From positions 1,816,051-1,880,050 of the forward strand of contig NC_068301.1 of the NCBI RefSeq assembly GCF_025860055.1: a DNA stretch of 64,000 nucleotides. Reading direction: 5' to 3'. Under the pieces are notes generated by a model. The model was not told the origin of the DNA. It searched no databases and saw only the letters and a program-made list of their open reading frames with translations. Origin of the DNA: Xyrauchen texanus. Its lineage: Eukaryota > Chordata > Actinopteri > Cypriniformes > Catostomidae. Positions 22,474 to 34,240 of the stretch are shown here, one piece after another; position 1 is the first letter of the stretch; each line of letters begins with the position of its first letter. The translations under genes and the position numbers were made by a program.

Positions 22474-23016
22474 GCTCGACCGATAGTGGATTTTGCTGAT
22501 ACCGATAACTAATATGGGGTTCAGCTGGACAAGACACACCCAGGCCTGATTACAGCCAGCCCTGTTCAATCAGATCAACACCTAAAGAGAACATTTTCAG
22601 CAGCATGAAGTTGACTAAAAGGTCTCACCCAGCACAACACTATGCCAAGGTCGAAAGAAATGTCATAAATGAGGAAAAAGTTCATTGAAATAGATTTGTA
22701 ACCCTTTCCAGACTGATGAATTTCAAAGGCTCTGGGACTCCAAAGAAACACAGTGAGAGCCATTAACTCCCAATGGAGAAAACGTGGCACAGTAGTGAAC
22801 CTTCCCAGAAGTGAATCCTCCAAAAATCCTCCAAGAGCACAGATACGACTCATCCAGGATGTCACAAAAAAGCCAAGGACAACATCCGAGGAACTGCAGG
22901 CCTCTCTCGCATCACTAAACTGTTCATGACTCCATTATCAGAAAGACACTGGGCAAAAATGCCATCCGTGGAAGAGAGACGAGACAAAAACCACTGCTAA
23001 CCCAGAAGAACATTAA
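22474..23016 (+). mobile_element. hAT-3 end fragment plus degenerate Tdr/Tc1 (left part)
   Basis: This is the monomer II counterpart of 10083-10627. The Tc1 continues after the THAP element at 24182-24250 with the FAKTHPDDPQS-like segment, which shows the THAP element is inserted in it. Multiple stops; not functional. Confidence 0.65.
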
Positions 23017-24181
23017 AGGGCACCTATTATGGAATTTTGAAAATTACCTTTCATGTAGTGTGTAACAGATTTAAGTGAACAAAAACATCCTGCAAAGTTT
23101 TATATATGAAAGTTCACCGTAAAAAAAGTTATTGTCTCTCAAAAGTAGGAGTCGACTCTGAGTCAATGTAATGAATCGTTTTTCCAACGAGTCATTTTCC
23201 TTTTCGTTGTGACGTCAAGATGAAAAGTTATCAAATTGGCGCGCCCACTCACTGCTGCGCGCAGACACCAGGGAAAACTTGAAAACATCATGTCGAGCAA
23301 CAAGACGCTGTGTTCTGAAGTGCGTATCAAAAGTGACCTTTTTTCCACTGCCCAGGGACGAGCATGTGAAGAATCAGTGGCTAGAGTTTATATTTACAAC
23401 TATACCACACAAGTATCGCCCGAACCTTGTGCTGTGTTCGCCTCATTTTAATGACGATTGCTTTACGAACATGAACGCTTTCAAGTGTGGATTCGCGAGA
23501 CGGTTGATACTGAAGGAAGGTTCAGTACCAAGTTTATTTGGATCAGCTTCCTTCTCTGAATCACAACCTGTAAGTATTATTAATAATTGTTGCTTTTATG
23601 TGTTTTTTAGCATGTTAATAAGTATGTGTGTGTGTGTTGTGTACGTTACACTCAGCGCAGCTTTCTAGGTCTCCAATGTCAATGTTTTTGAAATATGTGA
23701 AATGTTTGTCGATGTTATTGGAGTTGTCATAAAGAATAGAGCAATAACTTGTAGTGATGCAGTGCTTTACCAATATGTTTATGCGTTGGGCTAACGCAAA
23801 CAATAACTGATTGGGTGTTTACCACCGAACTTTGGGCTATGATCGCTAACATAAATTAACTCAAATTCCTTCTCTGATTTAGATTTTTTTACTACAAATC
23901 GGTGATGGGCGTTCTGTTTCCGACAATCTCTGCACAGAGTATACCAATCACAACTGACTGGGTCATCTGACCAATCACCGCAGATTAGCGTCACGCAAAG
24001 GAGGGGTTTGGAAAAATGAGTCGTTGAACGAATCATTTGGGAGTCGGTGAGCAAATCAGGTAAACATAAATCATATTATAAGACAACAAAAGTGTTTTTT
24101 GTCATTGCATGCATGTAAAACTGTTGTTGGGGACTCCCAAAACAATATTAGGAACATTTTAAATACCATAATAGGTGCCCT
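23017..24181 (+). mobile_element. complete THAP-bearing transposon (Kolobok-like), 1165 bp
   Basis: The ends are perfect inverted repeats AGGGCACCTATTATGG and CCATAATAGGTGCCCT. TTAA precedes the left end; the right flank reads GAAT instead of TTAA, so the second target copy has been altered or lost. The element carries one THAP exon and no catalytic domain, so it is non-autonomous. An (GT)-rich tract lies at 23624-23640. Confidence 0.7.
23279..23569 (+). pseudogene. THAP-domain exon (monomer II copy)
   Basis: The exon carries the complete C2CH THAP pattern (CVLKC, FFPLP, invariant Trp, CSPHF). It has no TAA at the end, unlike monomer I, and reads to a strong donor at 23570 (GTAAGT). A single inserted G just after the ATG at 23290 puts the original start out of frame, so the open frame begins on a TTG. 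No second exon with a transposase core is found before 24181. Confidence 0.75.
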
Positions 24182-24250
24182 GAATTTCGCCAAAACACAC
24201 CCTGATGATCCTCAAAGCTTTAGAGAGAACGTTCTGTGGACTGATGACTA
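24182..24250 (+). mobile_element. Tdr/Tc1 remnant, right part
   Basis: This continues the transposase sequence interrupted by the THAP element (FAKTHPDDPQS-like reading). It ends about 50 bp before the U1 copy 3 RNA end. Confidence 0.6.
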
Positions 24251-24301
24251 GACTGATACATACTAATGCTAACTGTTTTAATCTGCCTTTAACCAGATGA
24301 T

Positions 24302-24465
24302 CAGGGTAGAGCGCGAACGCAGTCCCCCACTACCAGAAATCATGCAGTCGAGATTCCCACATTTGGGGAAATCACAGGGGTCAGCACAGTCGGAGTGCAA
24401 TGACTGAGCCTCACCCTGGGTGAACCACCTTCATGATCATGGTGTCTCCCCTGCCAGGTAAGTAT
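24302..24465 (-). ncRNA. U1 snRNA, copy 3 (variant)
   Basis: This 164-nt U1 has the canonical 5' end. It differs in functional parts: the Sm site reads GAUUUCUGG instead of AAUUUCUGG, stem-loop IV has CUCUACCCUG instead of CUCUCCCCUG (breaking one pair), and the stem III side reads CUGUGAUUUCCC. The 3' box GGTTAAAGGCAGA is at 24282-24294. It may be a variant U1 or a decaying copy. U2 lies 2069 bp to the right. Confidence 0.93.
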
Positions 24466-24507
24466 GAATTTAAAGCGAGCCAATCAGAGGAGTCATTCTG
24501 CTCACTA

Positions 24508-24526
24508 CTATTCACGTCGATGGTGA
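24508..24526 (-). promoter_or_regulatory. PSE of U1 copy 3
   Basis: Same 19-bp PSE as the other copies, 43-61 bp upstream of the RNA start. Confidence 0.8.
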
Positions 24527-25084
24527 TACACATTCAAATACACATACTTCATGACTAATACACATTGTTATTACATGTTATTAACAAATATTTACAATTA
24601 CACCCAGTTTACAAGGAATGTAACCGATGATGCATTGCGATGTGACTTGCTGCAATGTTTTGAGTCAGTGTACAACAGAGCCACACACACGGACCAATCA
24701 GCTTTGAGCTCCAGACTATGGAGGACCTAAAGTGACAATATTAAAAATATTTGCGAAGAATTGTAAAAAAAAAATTAAGGTGTACTACGAAATAAAACAT
24801 TTTCATATCAGACATAAACTAGTACTTGGCTTTATTTCCTTTTGTATTACTGCATTTTTTTAATTCCACGTGTATTTATTTATTTCTAGATTGAAAAGTT
24901 TGTGGACAAACTTTAGGTTGGCTTGAGAGAACATAGCAATAAAGTTTGAAGTAGTTGTAAAAGTTTGAAGGTTTTTAGTTTGAAGTTGTTATAAGTTTAA
25001 GTAGTAGTTTTAAAAGTTCAAAGTTTAAAGATTATACGACCATTCAGTCTATCAGATAGATAGATAGATCCCTGCTACCCTGAG
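24527..25084. other. U1 upstream region, non-coding
   Basis: This region presumably contains the distal enhancer of U1, but I cannot point to a clear octamer or SPH site. A CCAAT-type CCAATCAG lies near 24695. Runs of AAGTTTGAAG and a short (GATA)n tract at about 25053-25069 follow. Confidence 0.4.
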
Positions 25085-25565
25085 TCCCATGAACAAAACC
25101 TGAAATCTTTGTTCTGGTGCAGAGATATGTTATTTGTTACTTAGTTGCTAGGGTAACCCCATCTGGTTGCTAGGTAATGACCAGGGTGATACAATACTTG
25201 GCTACTTTTCATCCTGAGTGAAATTAGTCAACCAGGAAATCTCTACGATTTTCTGGTGCAGAGATATGTGATTTGTTACTTGGTTGCTAAGGTAACCACA
25301 TCTCCTTGCGAGGCAGTTACCAGGGTGATATTCATCATGGGCACTTGCCATGATGAGTGAAATAAGTCAAACTGGTAGCCTCTACTATTTTCTGGTGCAG
25401 AGATATATAATTTGTTACTTGGTTGCTAGGTTAAGCCCATGTGGTTGCTATGCAGTTACCAGGGTGATACTTATCATGGGTACTTGCCAAACTGAGTGAA
25501 ATAAGTCAACCCGTATGTCTGTATGATTTTCTGGTGCAGAGATGTGTGATTTGTTACTTGCACAA
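25085..25565 (-). repeat. 139-bp modules between U1 copy 3 and U2 copy 1
   Basis: Three to four reverse-oriented modules in tandem, each with TTCTGGTGCAGAGATAT, TTTGTTACTTGGTTGCTA and TTACCAGGGTGATA. The same array is at 45755-46085 and 60125-60735, with different module numbers. Confidence 0.8.
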
Positions 25566-25730
25566 AACATTCCCATGCTTTCGTCCATGTGGAGGTCCGT
25601 GGGAATGTATGACATGTAAAGCTGCACTTGTGTGTCAGTTGCTAATAAAGGTACAAGTGATTTAGAAGCGCACATTAACTCTGTGAAGCATAATAGGTCA
25701 GCAAAAGTTAAAATGTTAAATTGTTTTCAC
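25566..25730 (+). pseudogene. transposase-type zinc-finger fragment in spacer
   Basis: Two overlapping frames read a Cys-x2-Cys (CMTCKAAL) and then SVANKGTSDLEAHINSVKHNR, giving a finger of the type found at the N-terminus of some hAT transposases. A 1-nt frameshift separates the Cys pair from the His pair. No transposase follows. The fragment is repeated at 46082-46245 and 60728-60890. Confidence 0.5.
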
Positions 25731-26533
25731 ATTGCTTCATATTCCATATTCAAAATAATAGTAAATGAAGGTACACTCATGGCGTCAAATATTTTATTTT
25801 ACAGTCTTTTTCACTGTATTAAAGTTTGCATTCATAGTAACACTGTTTTGAACCCTATTCTATCCCATCTTCCTATTTATGTGCAAATGTACAAATAAAT
25901 CAATCAATAAACATATAAGTATAGAAAATAATATATGTGGAAAATAAATCAATACAATCATTCTTAAGGAAATAAAAGTATAACTACGTCAGATTGATCA
26001 TTAATTTATTTAATTTATATGTAAAACATTTTTAATGATGCACCAGAATAAAAATCCTGGACTCTTTATATTTATTTGTAATATTGTCACATTAGGTCCT
26101 CCATAAGAGACTAGTTTTGAAATTGGGAACGGTCAACGGATGTAGAAAGGAAGTCCCGCCTTAAAGGTAAAAGAGCCAATCACATTTCAGAAACTGATAT
26201 CGCCTGTCAATCAAATAGAGAACGCACATGCGCATTAGCTACACAAGTCGGGAAAATCGCGTTTGTTTAGTGTTATCAGAGATAAAGAAGCACATTTTAT
26301 GATTTCAGTGTCTTCAGATTTTACTGCTGAATATATTTTAACACTGAAATATGTTTTTGATCTTAATCTCGCGTCCGTTATAGATGAGATGTTTGATTGA
26401 AGCGCGAATAAAACTACTTAGCGATTTTATTACACAAACTGGATTTACATTAGATCGATATGAGCATTTAATATTACACTCAAAGTTAAAGCATCATATA
26501 CACAATTATTCAGTTCTTTTCTTGACAGTTTTA
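25731..26533. other. U2 downstream spacer (monomer II)
   Basis: AT-rich single-copy-per-monomer sequence, conserved in III and IV. No gene or RNA is recognised. A possible weak U2 3' box lies near 26514-26530. Confidence 0.4.
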
Positions 26534-26724
26534 GGGGGGTGCACCGTTCCTGGAGATACTGCAATACCAGGTCGATGCGTGGAGTGGACGGAGCAAGCCC
26601 CTATTCCATCTCCCTGATCCAAAAATCAATTTAATATATGGTCCCCGGATAGAGGACGTATCAGATATTAAACTGATAAGAACAGATACTACACTTGATC
26701 TTAGCCAAAAGGCCGAGAAGCGAT
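26534..26724 (-). ncRNA. U2 snRNA, copy 1
   Basis: On the minus strand this is a 191-nt U2 snRNA. It starts AUCGCUUCUCGGCCUUUUGG, carries the branch-point pairing motif GUAGUA at about nt 33-38, the Sm-type AUUUUUGG and the 3' stem-loop ending GGUGCACCCCCC. U2 pairs with the intron branch site in the spliceosome and is transcribed by RNA polymerase II. Here stem IIb reads GUCCUC...GGGGAC with one U-G wobble, whereas copies 2 and 3 have GUCCCC...GGGGAC. A PSE-like sequence lies 48-61 bp upstream. Confidence 0.95.
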
Positions 26725-26771
26725 ACCGAAATAAGGATCCGAGCAAAGGGAGTCATTCAGACAACTACAGA

Positions 26772-26785
26772 TCTCACTGACGGTC
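26772..26785 (-). promoter_or_regulatory. candidate PSE of U2 copy 1
   Basis: GACCGTCAGTGAGA on the minus strand partly matches the PSE (ACCNTNA core). It lies 48-61 bp from the RNA start and is kept at the same distance in all three U2 genes. Confidence 0.5.
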
Positions 26786-28632
26786 TCATTCATAATAATA
26801 TCAGACCATTTCAAACTATAAACTACTTACAAATACAAACTTCAAAATTAAAGCCCCACTCAGAGACTGTGTGAAGAGTTTTGAGATTCTCGTCAATAAG
26901 AAGCCGAAAAACCTTCAAAATACGCGGATATTTTTCCTCCCTCTGTTATCATGAGTTCTCCATCATCCAATCAAACACGAGAACAGAGTTTGTGGAAAAT
27001 AAAACTATTTAGAGTCTCTTTATAATCCTAAAATAATCCGCTTTTCACAGGAAAGTCTCTCTGCTCATGTTCTGACACCAGATTCACAAAACAACAGGAG
27101 AAAATGAAGCTTTTGCCACATTTATTTCCTTTGACGCCCTCATGTGGTGAAATGTGGAACTGCAAGTCCGTCTGCGACATCAAACTACAATCACTGACGA
27201 CGAGAAAAGCTGCAAACCCTTTCAACGACTATTTCAACAAACATTTTAGCGCCATCAATCTTGACAGATCTACACTGAAACAATAAAGCGGGAAATCAGC
27301 ACAAACTGGTGTTTGCAAATCCTTGAATGAGCGTTAAATATCAGCAACCCGTTGAATAAGTTTGATCTGATTTGATTGTGACTGACTTCATCCATCGGTG
27401 TATTTAACGGACACAGTTCACGTGAGAAATGTCTTTATTTTCTCATTTAAACGCCTCAAATTGGACGGTTGTCTCAGATTAGCCTACACTGATTAACAAC
27501 GGCCAAAAAAAAACAATCAAAAAGCTCGAAATTGATGTACTAACGTTGTTCTTAAAACATTTTCGACGGATTAATCCTAGTTTACGGGACTACAAGCATT
27601 TAAGTACATAAAAGTAGTCTAAATAATCAAATTGAAAGTTTTAAATGTGAAGATACTCACAGGTGTCGCTTGTCTTGCACCAAACCGTGTAAAAATCCAC
27701 CTGAACCGTTTTTTTTCTCCCGAAAATTACGAAACCCACTATGGCGAAAGCGAGCTCATGAATATTAAACAGGACGTAATGACGTGTCCAATGACGAAGT
27801 CTTTCATAAATTAATATTAAAAAGAGAGCCTTCTCCATGTTAAGATGAATTCATCAACAAATCTTTATCTTTCCTCTGATTAAGTTTCTCTGAAATTAGT
27901 TATTTGATGTCACAATGTGAATAATTGTTGGTTATTTTCAAAACATTTAAACAGATTAATACTCTGTATAGATATTAAATACAGTCATGTATCAACATTT
28001 GATTTTTTTTGGACTAAAATTGTGCAAGACTTGTGTGTTATCCCAGTATAAATTATACAATAGTTCTGTGTGAGAAACAGACCAACATTTAAATGTTTAT
28101 TTACTGATAATCTTTCCCTCCACCGCAGCTCTCAAAATCTCTTTCACACATTTAAAACTCCTCTTGCTTTATCAAGGTTGCTAAAGAGTTTTAAAATCAA
28201 ATTTAAGACCTTTTCCAAGACCTGAACATATAAAATTAATACAGTATCCCCAAAACCAAAACAAACCATTTAAAAATAAATCATATATCAGACTCTTAAT
28301 TAGCTGAATATTGATTATCAGTAAAACAGGGGAGACTACATACAACTTTAAAATACTCAATACATGTTTTCCACATACTGAATATCACATTAAAACTAGT
28401 TTATGTACCATTATATATATATATTACACATGAGAGATTGACTTATATTGGACTGTTTGTCTGCCAATAGTTTGTTTTAATTGGTCGTCTATATTAAATG
28501 TTCTTAGTAAAACACTTTTGAGCCATTTTAGAGCAAATACATAATTATCGAGATATCGAATATAGTCAACTTGCTGAAAAATATCGCCCAGCTCTACTAC
28601 TAATATGCATATATATTTAAATATATAAATAA
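26786..28632. other. U2-upstream spacer (monomer II)
   Basis: This is the spacer equivalent to 11681-13310. It contains the conserved 60-codon frame at 27104-27286 without a recognisable domain, and a short (TA)n at 28412-28424. The site ATACAGTCATGTATC near 27980 is the empty counterpart of the hAT-5 insertion in monomer III. Confidence 0.5.
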
Positions 28633-30344
28633 AGTGCATCTGGAAAGTATTCACAGCGCTTCACTTAATCCACATTTTGTTATGTTACAGCCTTATTCCA
28701 AAATGGAGTAAATTCATTTTTCTCCTCAATTCGACAAACAATACCCCATAATGACAACATGAAAGACGTTTTTGAAATCTTTACAAATTTATTAAAATAA
28801 ATAAAATGTACATAAGTATTCACACCCTTTGCTCAATACTTTGTTGAAGCACATTTGGCACCAATTGGCTAGTTGATTTTACGAACGTTCCATGATTGTC
28901 AGACGTAGACCCCGAAGCTGCCGCCAGGCGCCGCCATTTAGAATTTCAGCCGCCGCCAGCCAATAATTTCGTAAGCCAAATTGAGCCGCCATCTGATAAA
29001 GTTTGGCTGAGCCGGCTAGAATTATTTGCATCAAATAATAATTCTATCACATAGAGACATACACACACGAAATATATAAACAATACACGAGATCTATTTT
29101 CCCACTGGATTCATAACAGCGCAGTCTTGTGCCCGTTGCTACAATACACAGACTCACAGTGACTTGACGACCAATTAAAATTGCTCGTTTTCCGTACAGA
29201 AGAAGCGATGCATGTTTTTCTCGCACTGAGGTGAAATGGCGGAAAGAAGCAAGCAAGGTAATTTTGATCTCACTTCTCACATACTTTCCTAATTCCTACT
29301 TACTTTTTTCTTAACTTAGGCCTACCCAGACTTTTGTTAAATCTTCAGGGCACGGTTGCACAAACACCTGAATCAAAGATTGATGTTATGAACCAAATAT
29401 TCTGGAACGGAGAGATTTATAGCACTGAACGTGATATTACTGCAGTAACAAACCACCGTTTCCACATTGCTAATTCACGACGCATGCTTCAGTGTACATT
29501 GAAGTGAAATGTGCAAAACTTTGTCCAAAATAATAGGCTACTGATAACAGTGTGTGTTTATATTAAGGCGAGACACGGCAGGCAAAAACATAGTTTTTTT
29601 TTACTGGTCAATTTTGAGATTTTTGGATTATTGTCTTCAATAACATGTCTTCTTTCAGACTTGTGGTGAAAAAAAGTCCGAAATACACATTTAGGTCTTT
29701 ATTTTACTACACTTCGTCTGTTTGCGTCTGTAGATTTCTCATAAAATTCAACAAAAGTTTGCATTCTTAATCAAGGTGTAATATGATAAGCTTCATCCAT
29801 GATAATGCTAAAGTTATTGTATACAACTTAGCCTACATGCATTTAGCCTAAACACAACACATTGTAGGCTATGTGAAAATGTTTAGTAGCATACAGACTA
29901 CAAAATAAATATGTACAAACGTTGTGAAAGTAAAATCTGGTGTTTTCTTTATTACATTGTATTGCATTTTGTAGAAATATAGTGTAAGCCATGCATTGCT
30001 TGGAAATATTGAGATCTAGTAAATCAGTATAACATAGACAGTGGTGGACGAAGTACACATACCATGTACTTGAGTTAAAGTAAAGATACTCAAGGTAAAA
30101 TATTACTTAAGTAAAAGTAGAAGTGCTGCCTTTAAAAATTCACTTGAGTAAAAGTGCAAAAGTATTTGCCTTCAAATGTACTTAAGTATCCAAGTACTAT
30201 GATTTTTATGACCATAATGTCCTATTATAATTTGTCACAAGACTCTTGCTTAACTCAGTCTACATGAAGACTAATGTCACTCTTGGCACACCAATCTATT
30301 AATAATATGACATTAATTAGTCAGATGTGTGTATATATATATAT

Positions 30345-30352
30345 ATACACTA

Positions 30353-30415
<63 letters not shown>
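30345..30415. repeat. (TA)n microsatellite
   Basis: Perfect TA run of about 57 bp from 30358, preceded by an interrupted run. Confidence 0.9.
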
Positions 30416-30418
<3 letters not shown>

Positions 30419-30586
30419 AATTGAATACATTTTTTGTGTGTTTAATTTTGGAGGAAGGGACTGTTCCCATAAGGTATAATACATTTACAGTATTTACTGT
30501 ATATATTTTTCTCGAGCGTCTATGGTCATAATTATTAACATCCTAATGTTATGATACATTCACATAAACCTGCACAATGCCATTAA

Positions 30587-30595
<9 letters not shown>

Positions 30596-30647
<52 letters not shown>

Positions 30648-30694
30648 TACACACACACACACATCACACATACATAGATATATATATATATATT
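30596..30694. repeat. compound (TA)n(CA)n microsatellite
   Basis: TA run at 30600-30626, then CA repeats to about 30668 and a second TA run to 30694. Confidence 0.9.
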
Positions 30695-31009
30695 CTATGT
30701 TATGGGAGCAGCCAATTTCCCTCAAAATTAAACACAAAAACGTATTAATGCAGTGTTTCTGCTACTCTCCAGAAAAACAATGCTATTATATGCAAGTCAT
30801 TTTAGTGTCAACATAATAAGCAATGTACATTATGCGTCAATATTTACCGATAATTGCTGCAATAATAGCTGCTGCTCTCTGCCCCGCTTAAAATCATTGG
30901 CAACGCAATTTGTTTGGAACTATTGAGAGCTACACGAATCACGTGACACGCGGCGGCGAGATCACTGTCGCAACCGTCTATGTTCGCAACTCTCATATTT
31001 AACGGCTCT

Positions 31010-31667
31010 GGGGTGCGTTTCCCATACAACAACGTAACTTGCTGCTCCACTACCGTGAGTACGATGCACTGTTGAAGAAATCAACTTGCTAGTCACGACT
31101 GTTTCCCAAAACCATATTGTCGCAAATTGGTTGTTCAACCACGTTGGTTAATGATGTCACACATGTGGTGGATTAAAAACTACTTTTAATGAATCTGTTC
31201 GAATTAATGATCGAATTAATGCTAGATGTTTTGCTATAAATTACGGACATGTCATCTGAGGACTGTCTCATATTTTTCTCAGTTATTTGCTTTATTTCCA
31301 GATTCAATCATAGGCTCGTTCTACACATGCGCACTCTTCAGAAACGGTGCTTTAAATCTATTGACAAACTAAAAGATATAAAGGACATTTGTATGTCTTC
31401 TAAATAAAAGATACTGATTGTACTGAATGTCATCTTGCTTATTTGGCTCAAGATAATAATTTATTAAGCCCACATGTTATAATAACAAGAAACTCTGCTT
31501 CTAACCACAGGTCGAGAGCTGTCGTTCCAACCACACAACTCTGTGATGCTGTTTGCGAATGTTCGTTGGAACGATGGTTTCGGGAAACACTGACTCGTTG
31601 AACTATGATGATAACGACGGAACTTGCTACCATAGTTGGCTAACGATGCTTTTGGGAAACGCACCCC
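31010..31667. mobile_element. MITE with GGGGTGCGTTTCCC ends, nested in the Tol2-like hAT
   Basis: Perfect 14-bp inverted ends GGGGTGCGTTTCCC and GGGAAACGCACCCC. The inner arms are also complementary (AACGTAACTTGCT.. against ..AACTTGCTACCATAG with AACGACGG). No coding capacity. No clear target duplication is visible, so its superfamily is open. Confidence 0.65.
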
Positions 31668-32217
31668 TGGTTCGCGCTTAGTAGATGCCGCCAAGGCAAG
31701 TTCAAAACAAAGCGCGCGCGCTGTACTGTGATTGGTGGCTCATTTGACCAGTTACGATTTTATCCACTCATAAATAAAAAGGAACGACTGATTTTGAAAA
31801 TGTAGTAGAGTAAAAAGTAAGATATTTGACTTTGAAATGTAGTGGAGTTAAAGTAAAAGTCACCCCAAATTTAAATACTTCAGTAAAGTACAGATACACA
31901 AAAAAGCTACTTAAGTACAGTAACGAATTACATTTACTTCATTACTGTCCACCACTGAACATAGACATCTGTAGACATGAAGTGGCAGCTTCAGCCATTT
32001 GCAGCTATGAAAAGTTTGGCGGCTGCAGCAGCTATTTAGGTTTTGGCTGAGCCGGCTAGCCAGCCAATAACTTCATCAGCCAGCCATTATTCTCAAAACA
32101 AATGGCTTCGGGCTCTAGTCAGACGTCACTGGTGGGCGATGGTATTTCCGGTCTAACGCTACGTTAGGTTCATCGACGACGCCGGTAACTGTCAGGTAAG
32201 ACTAGGACCAGATAAAC

Positions 32218-32368
32218 ATGGCTTTCTACACCAGATCCCTTCAACATCTGCCAAGGATAACGATAAATGACGTACACCGAATAATTCAAGCGTCATCACC
32301 GGCTCCCAAGAGCAAGAGGGAAAAGGGTTTCAAGATATACGTCTCTTCATTCATTGACAATTATGAAG
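32218..32368 (+). CDS. first coding exon of an unidentified transposon protein
   Basis: An ATG in good context (ACATGGCTTTC) opens a frame beginning MAFYTRSLQHLPRITIND and ending FIDNYEG, directly followed by a consensus splice donor (GAAG/GTAAGTTA at 32369). The exon lies just inside the left terminal repeat of the 28867-35502 element and points inwards, so it is probably that element's gene. The segment KREKGFKIYVSSFIDNYE has the look of the N-terminus of fish YqaJ/SWIM-type proteins encoded by ISL2EU elements, but this is from memory of the family and not proven. No further exon is convincing. Confidence 0.45.
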
Positions 32369-34037
32369 GTAAGTTATGCTATGTCTTTATCTAGCTGTAG
32401 CCCTACCGTTAGCGATGATGCTAGGTGACGTTAGGCTAGAAAGTAACCTTAACAAAATACTTATTAAACGATTAATTTTAGTTGTTGGTCACATGTGGTT
32501 TATTATATGTTCATTTTACTATCTGACATTGAATAAATGTATGGGCGTTTCTTCAACAAGGGGCACTTTTAGGCTTGTGAAGTTGAATAAAAAAACTTGT
32601 TCAAAAGTCACGTAACACCGTCTCATAAGTTTAAATTATTTGTCTAGTTTTAAGGTCTGTAAGAGGACAAACTTAGATTACAAGAGAAGTTATGAGACTG
32701 TGTTAGTCTCATAACTAAGAAGTTATGAGTTATTCTGTTTTTAGATAACAGCAGTGAAATGTCATTTCCACCACATCTCAATGCTGTTATTTAAAAACAG
32801 AATAACTTATGTCAGTCAAGAATTGTCTAGGATCATTTTTGTAACTAGTTGTATCAGTTTTTCCACAATGTACAATAATTATACATTTGTCAATGAGATA
32901 AATTAACTGCCCTAAGGACCAAACGGTGAACTGTACACCTGTCACACTCTGAAATGTAATATTGGTTTGGGCAAGAGCTTATTAGAAAATAAATGACTTG
33001 CATTTTTATATTAAGTAGAGCATGATCTCGTAAATTGTGGATACATTTTTAATGTGTGATGAGAACTTTTTAAATATTTTTTAAAAATGTGGGTGGTGAT
33101 GGAAATTACAATGAATTAACGTGAATGTAGAGAAACAGTGGAGATGTTTATTAGAAAAACAATTAAACTCATCACACTCAGTAAACTCAATTCACAAAGC
33201 CATTAAACATAACCACAACTGTTTTTAGTGTAGTGCTGAGTTTGATGTATACAACTGATTTGTCTCACAGATGAACGGTTACAGTGCGTGTAAATAACTG
33301 ACACAACTTATGGCAAGGCAAAAATATAAGCAATAAATGATGCAACAAAATTGAATTTTCATTCATCTAAATGAAATCAATTAATATAAAAGTATAATTT
33401 AGAATAATATTATAATCTAAATATAAAAAGTATTGTAATGTATTACAATATAAAAAGTATTACACAAATCTACTCTTGCAATCCATATCAATTGTACTTT
33501 GGTCATATTTTTAAAAAATGACATTTTTGGTTACAAAGTACATAAAAGTGCCCATAGTCTAAGAATCACCCATATACTAATGACTTGTGTTGTTCAGTTA
33601 CATGTATTGACAGTATTTGGTTATCCCCAGTATCAAGTAAAGACAGACAGGGAGAGTCAGCATCCGTGCTACCTGTCATAGATCTTTGAGGAAACATGAG
33701 AAACCTCACACCATCAGAGTAGGATGAAAGACAGTTCAGTTGTTCGGTCTGATCCAACCAGTTCTGTTCTGGGGCTTCAATTTGGCAATGATGGGTTAAA
33801 CTGGCAAACAAATGTATAATTACCTAAACAAGTTGAACATCTTGGACAACTCTCTAGCTAGCCAAACGTTTGAAGTAGGTAACACTATGATGACACTTGC
33901 CTGCCCTATTAGTGTTCTAGTAGACCTACCATTCCTATATGAAACCCCAGAAGCTGGTTGTTGAGACAGTTGCTTTGCTGTTTATATTGTGTTGTGTTTA
34001 ACTAACTTGCTTTCTTACTAACCCTAAAGTTAGTAAG
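32369..34037. other. interior of the 28867-35502 element, no supported gene
   Basis: AT-rich sequence. A minus-strand frame at 33566-33811 has exon-like composition and an acceptor-like TTTGCCAG before it, but no recognisable domain. Confidence 0.35.
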
Positions 34038-34240
34038 GCAGTGGTAGCTCAGTGGTTGAGGCTCATGGTTACTGACCAGAAGGTCGGGGGTTCAAGCCCC
34101 AGCACCACCAAGATGCCACTGTTGGGCCCTTGAGCAAGGCACTTAACTCCAGGTTGCTCCGGGGGGATTGTCCCTGTAATAAGTGCACTGTAAGTCGCTT
34201 TGGATAAAAGCGTCTGCCAAATGCATAAATGTAAATGTAA
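34038..34240 (+). mobile_element. tRNA-derived SINE
   Basis: The head has RNA polymerase III boxes: A box TAGCTCAGTGG and B box GGTTCAAGCCC, ending CACCACCA. Then comes the body common in cyprinid SINEs (GGGCCCTTGAGCAAGGCACTT) and the tail TTGGATAAAAGCGTCTGCCAA followed by ATGTAAATGTAA. A possible short duplication AGTAA flanks it. It resembles the HAmo/SINE2-type family of cypriniforms. The head is not a functional tRNA gene. Confidence 0.85.

Larger units (their letters stand above)
30039..31957. mobile_element. Tol2-like hAT, nested in hAT-4
   Basis: The ends CAGTGGTGGAC and (inverted) CAGTGGTGGAC are perfect, with the 8-bp duplication AACATAGA at 30031-30038 and 31958-31965. The subterminal sequence is made of repeated ACTTGAGTAAAAGTA motifs, as in Tol2-type elements. 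No transposase is found. It contains TA and CA microsatellites and a third-level insertion. Confidence 0.85.
28906..32117. mobile_element. hAT-4 element
   Basis: The ends TAGACCCCGAAGC and (inverted) TAGAGCCCGAAGC differ at one base. They are flanked by an exact 8-bp duplication GTCAGACG at 28898-28905 and 32118-32125. Without its nested insertion it is about 1.3 kb and non-coding, with GCCGGCTAG repeats near both ends. A tiny ATG exon with a donor at 29236-29257 (MAERSKQ / GTAATT) may be a leftover first exon. Confidence 0.85.

Noticed and set aside
34038..34112. tRNA gene
   Set aside because: The A and B boxes belong to a SINE head that is followed by a SINE body and tail. The acceptor stem does not pair well.
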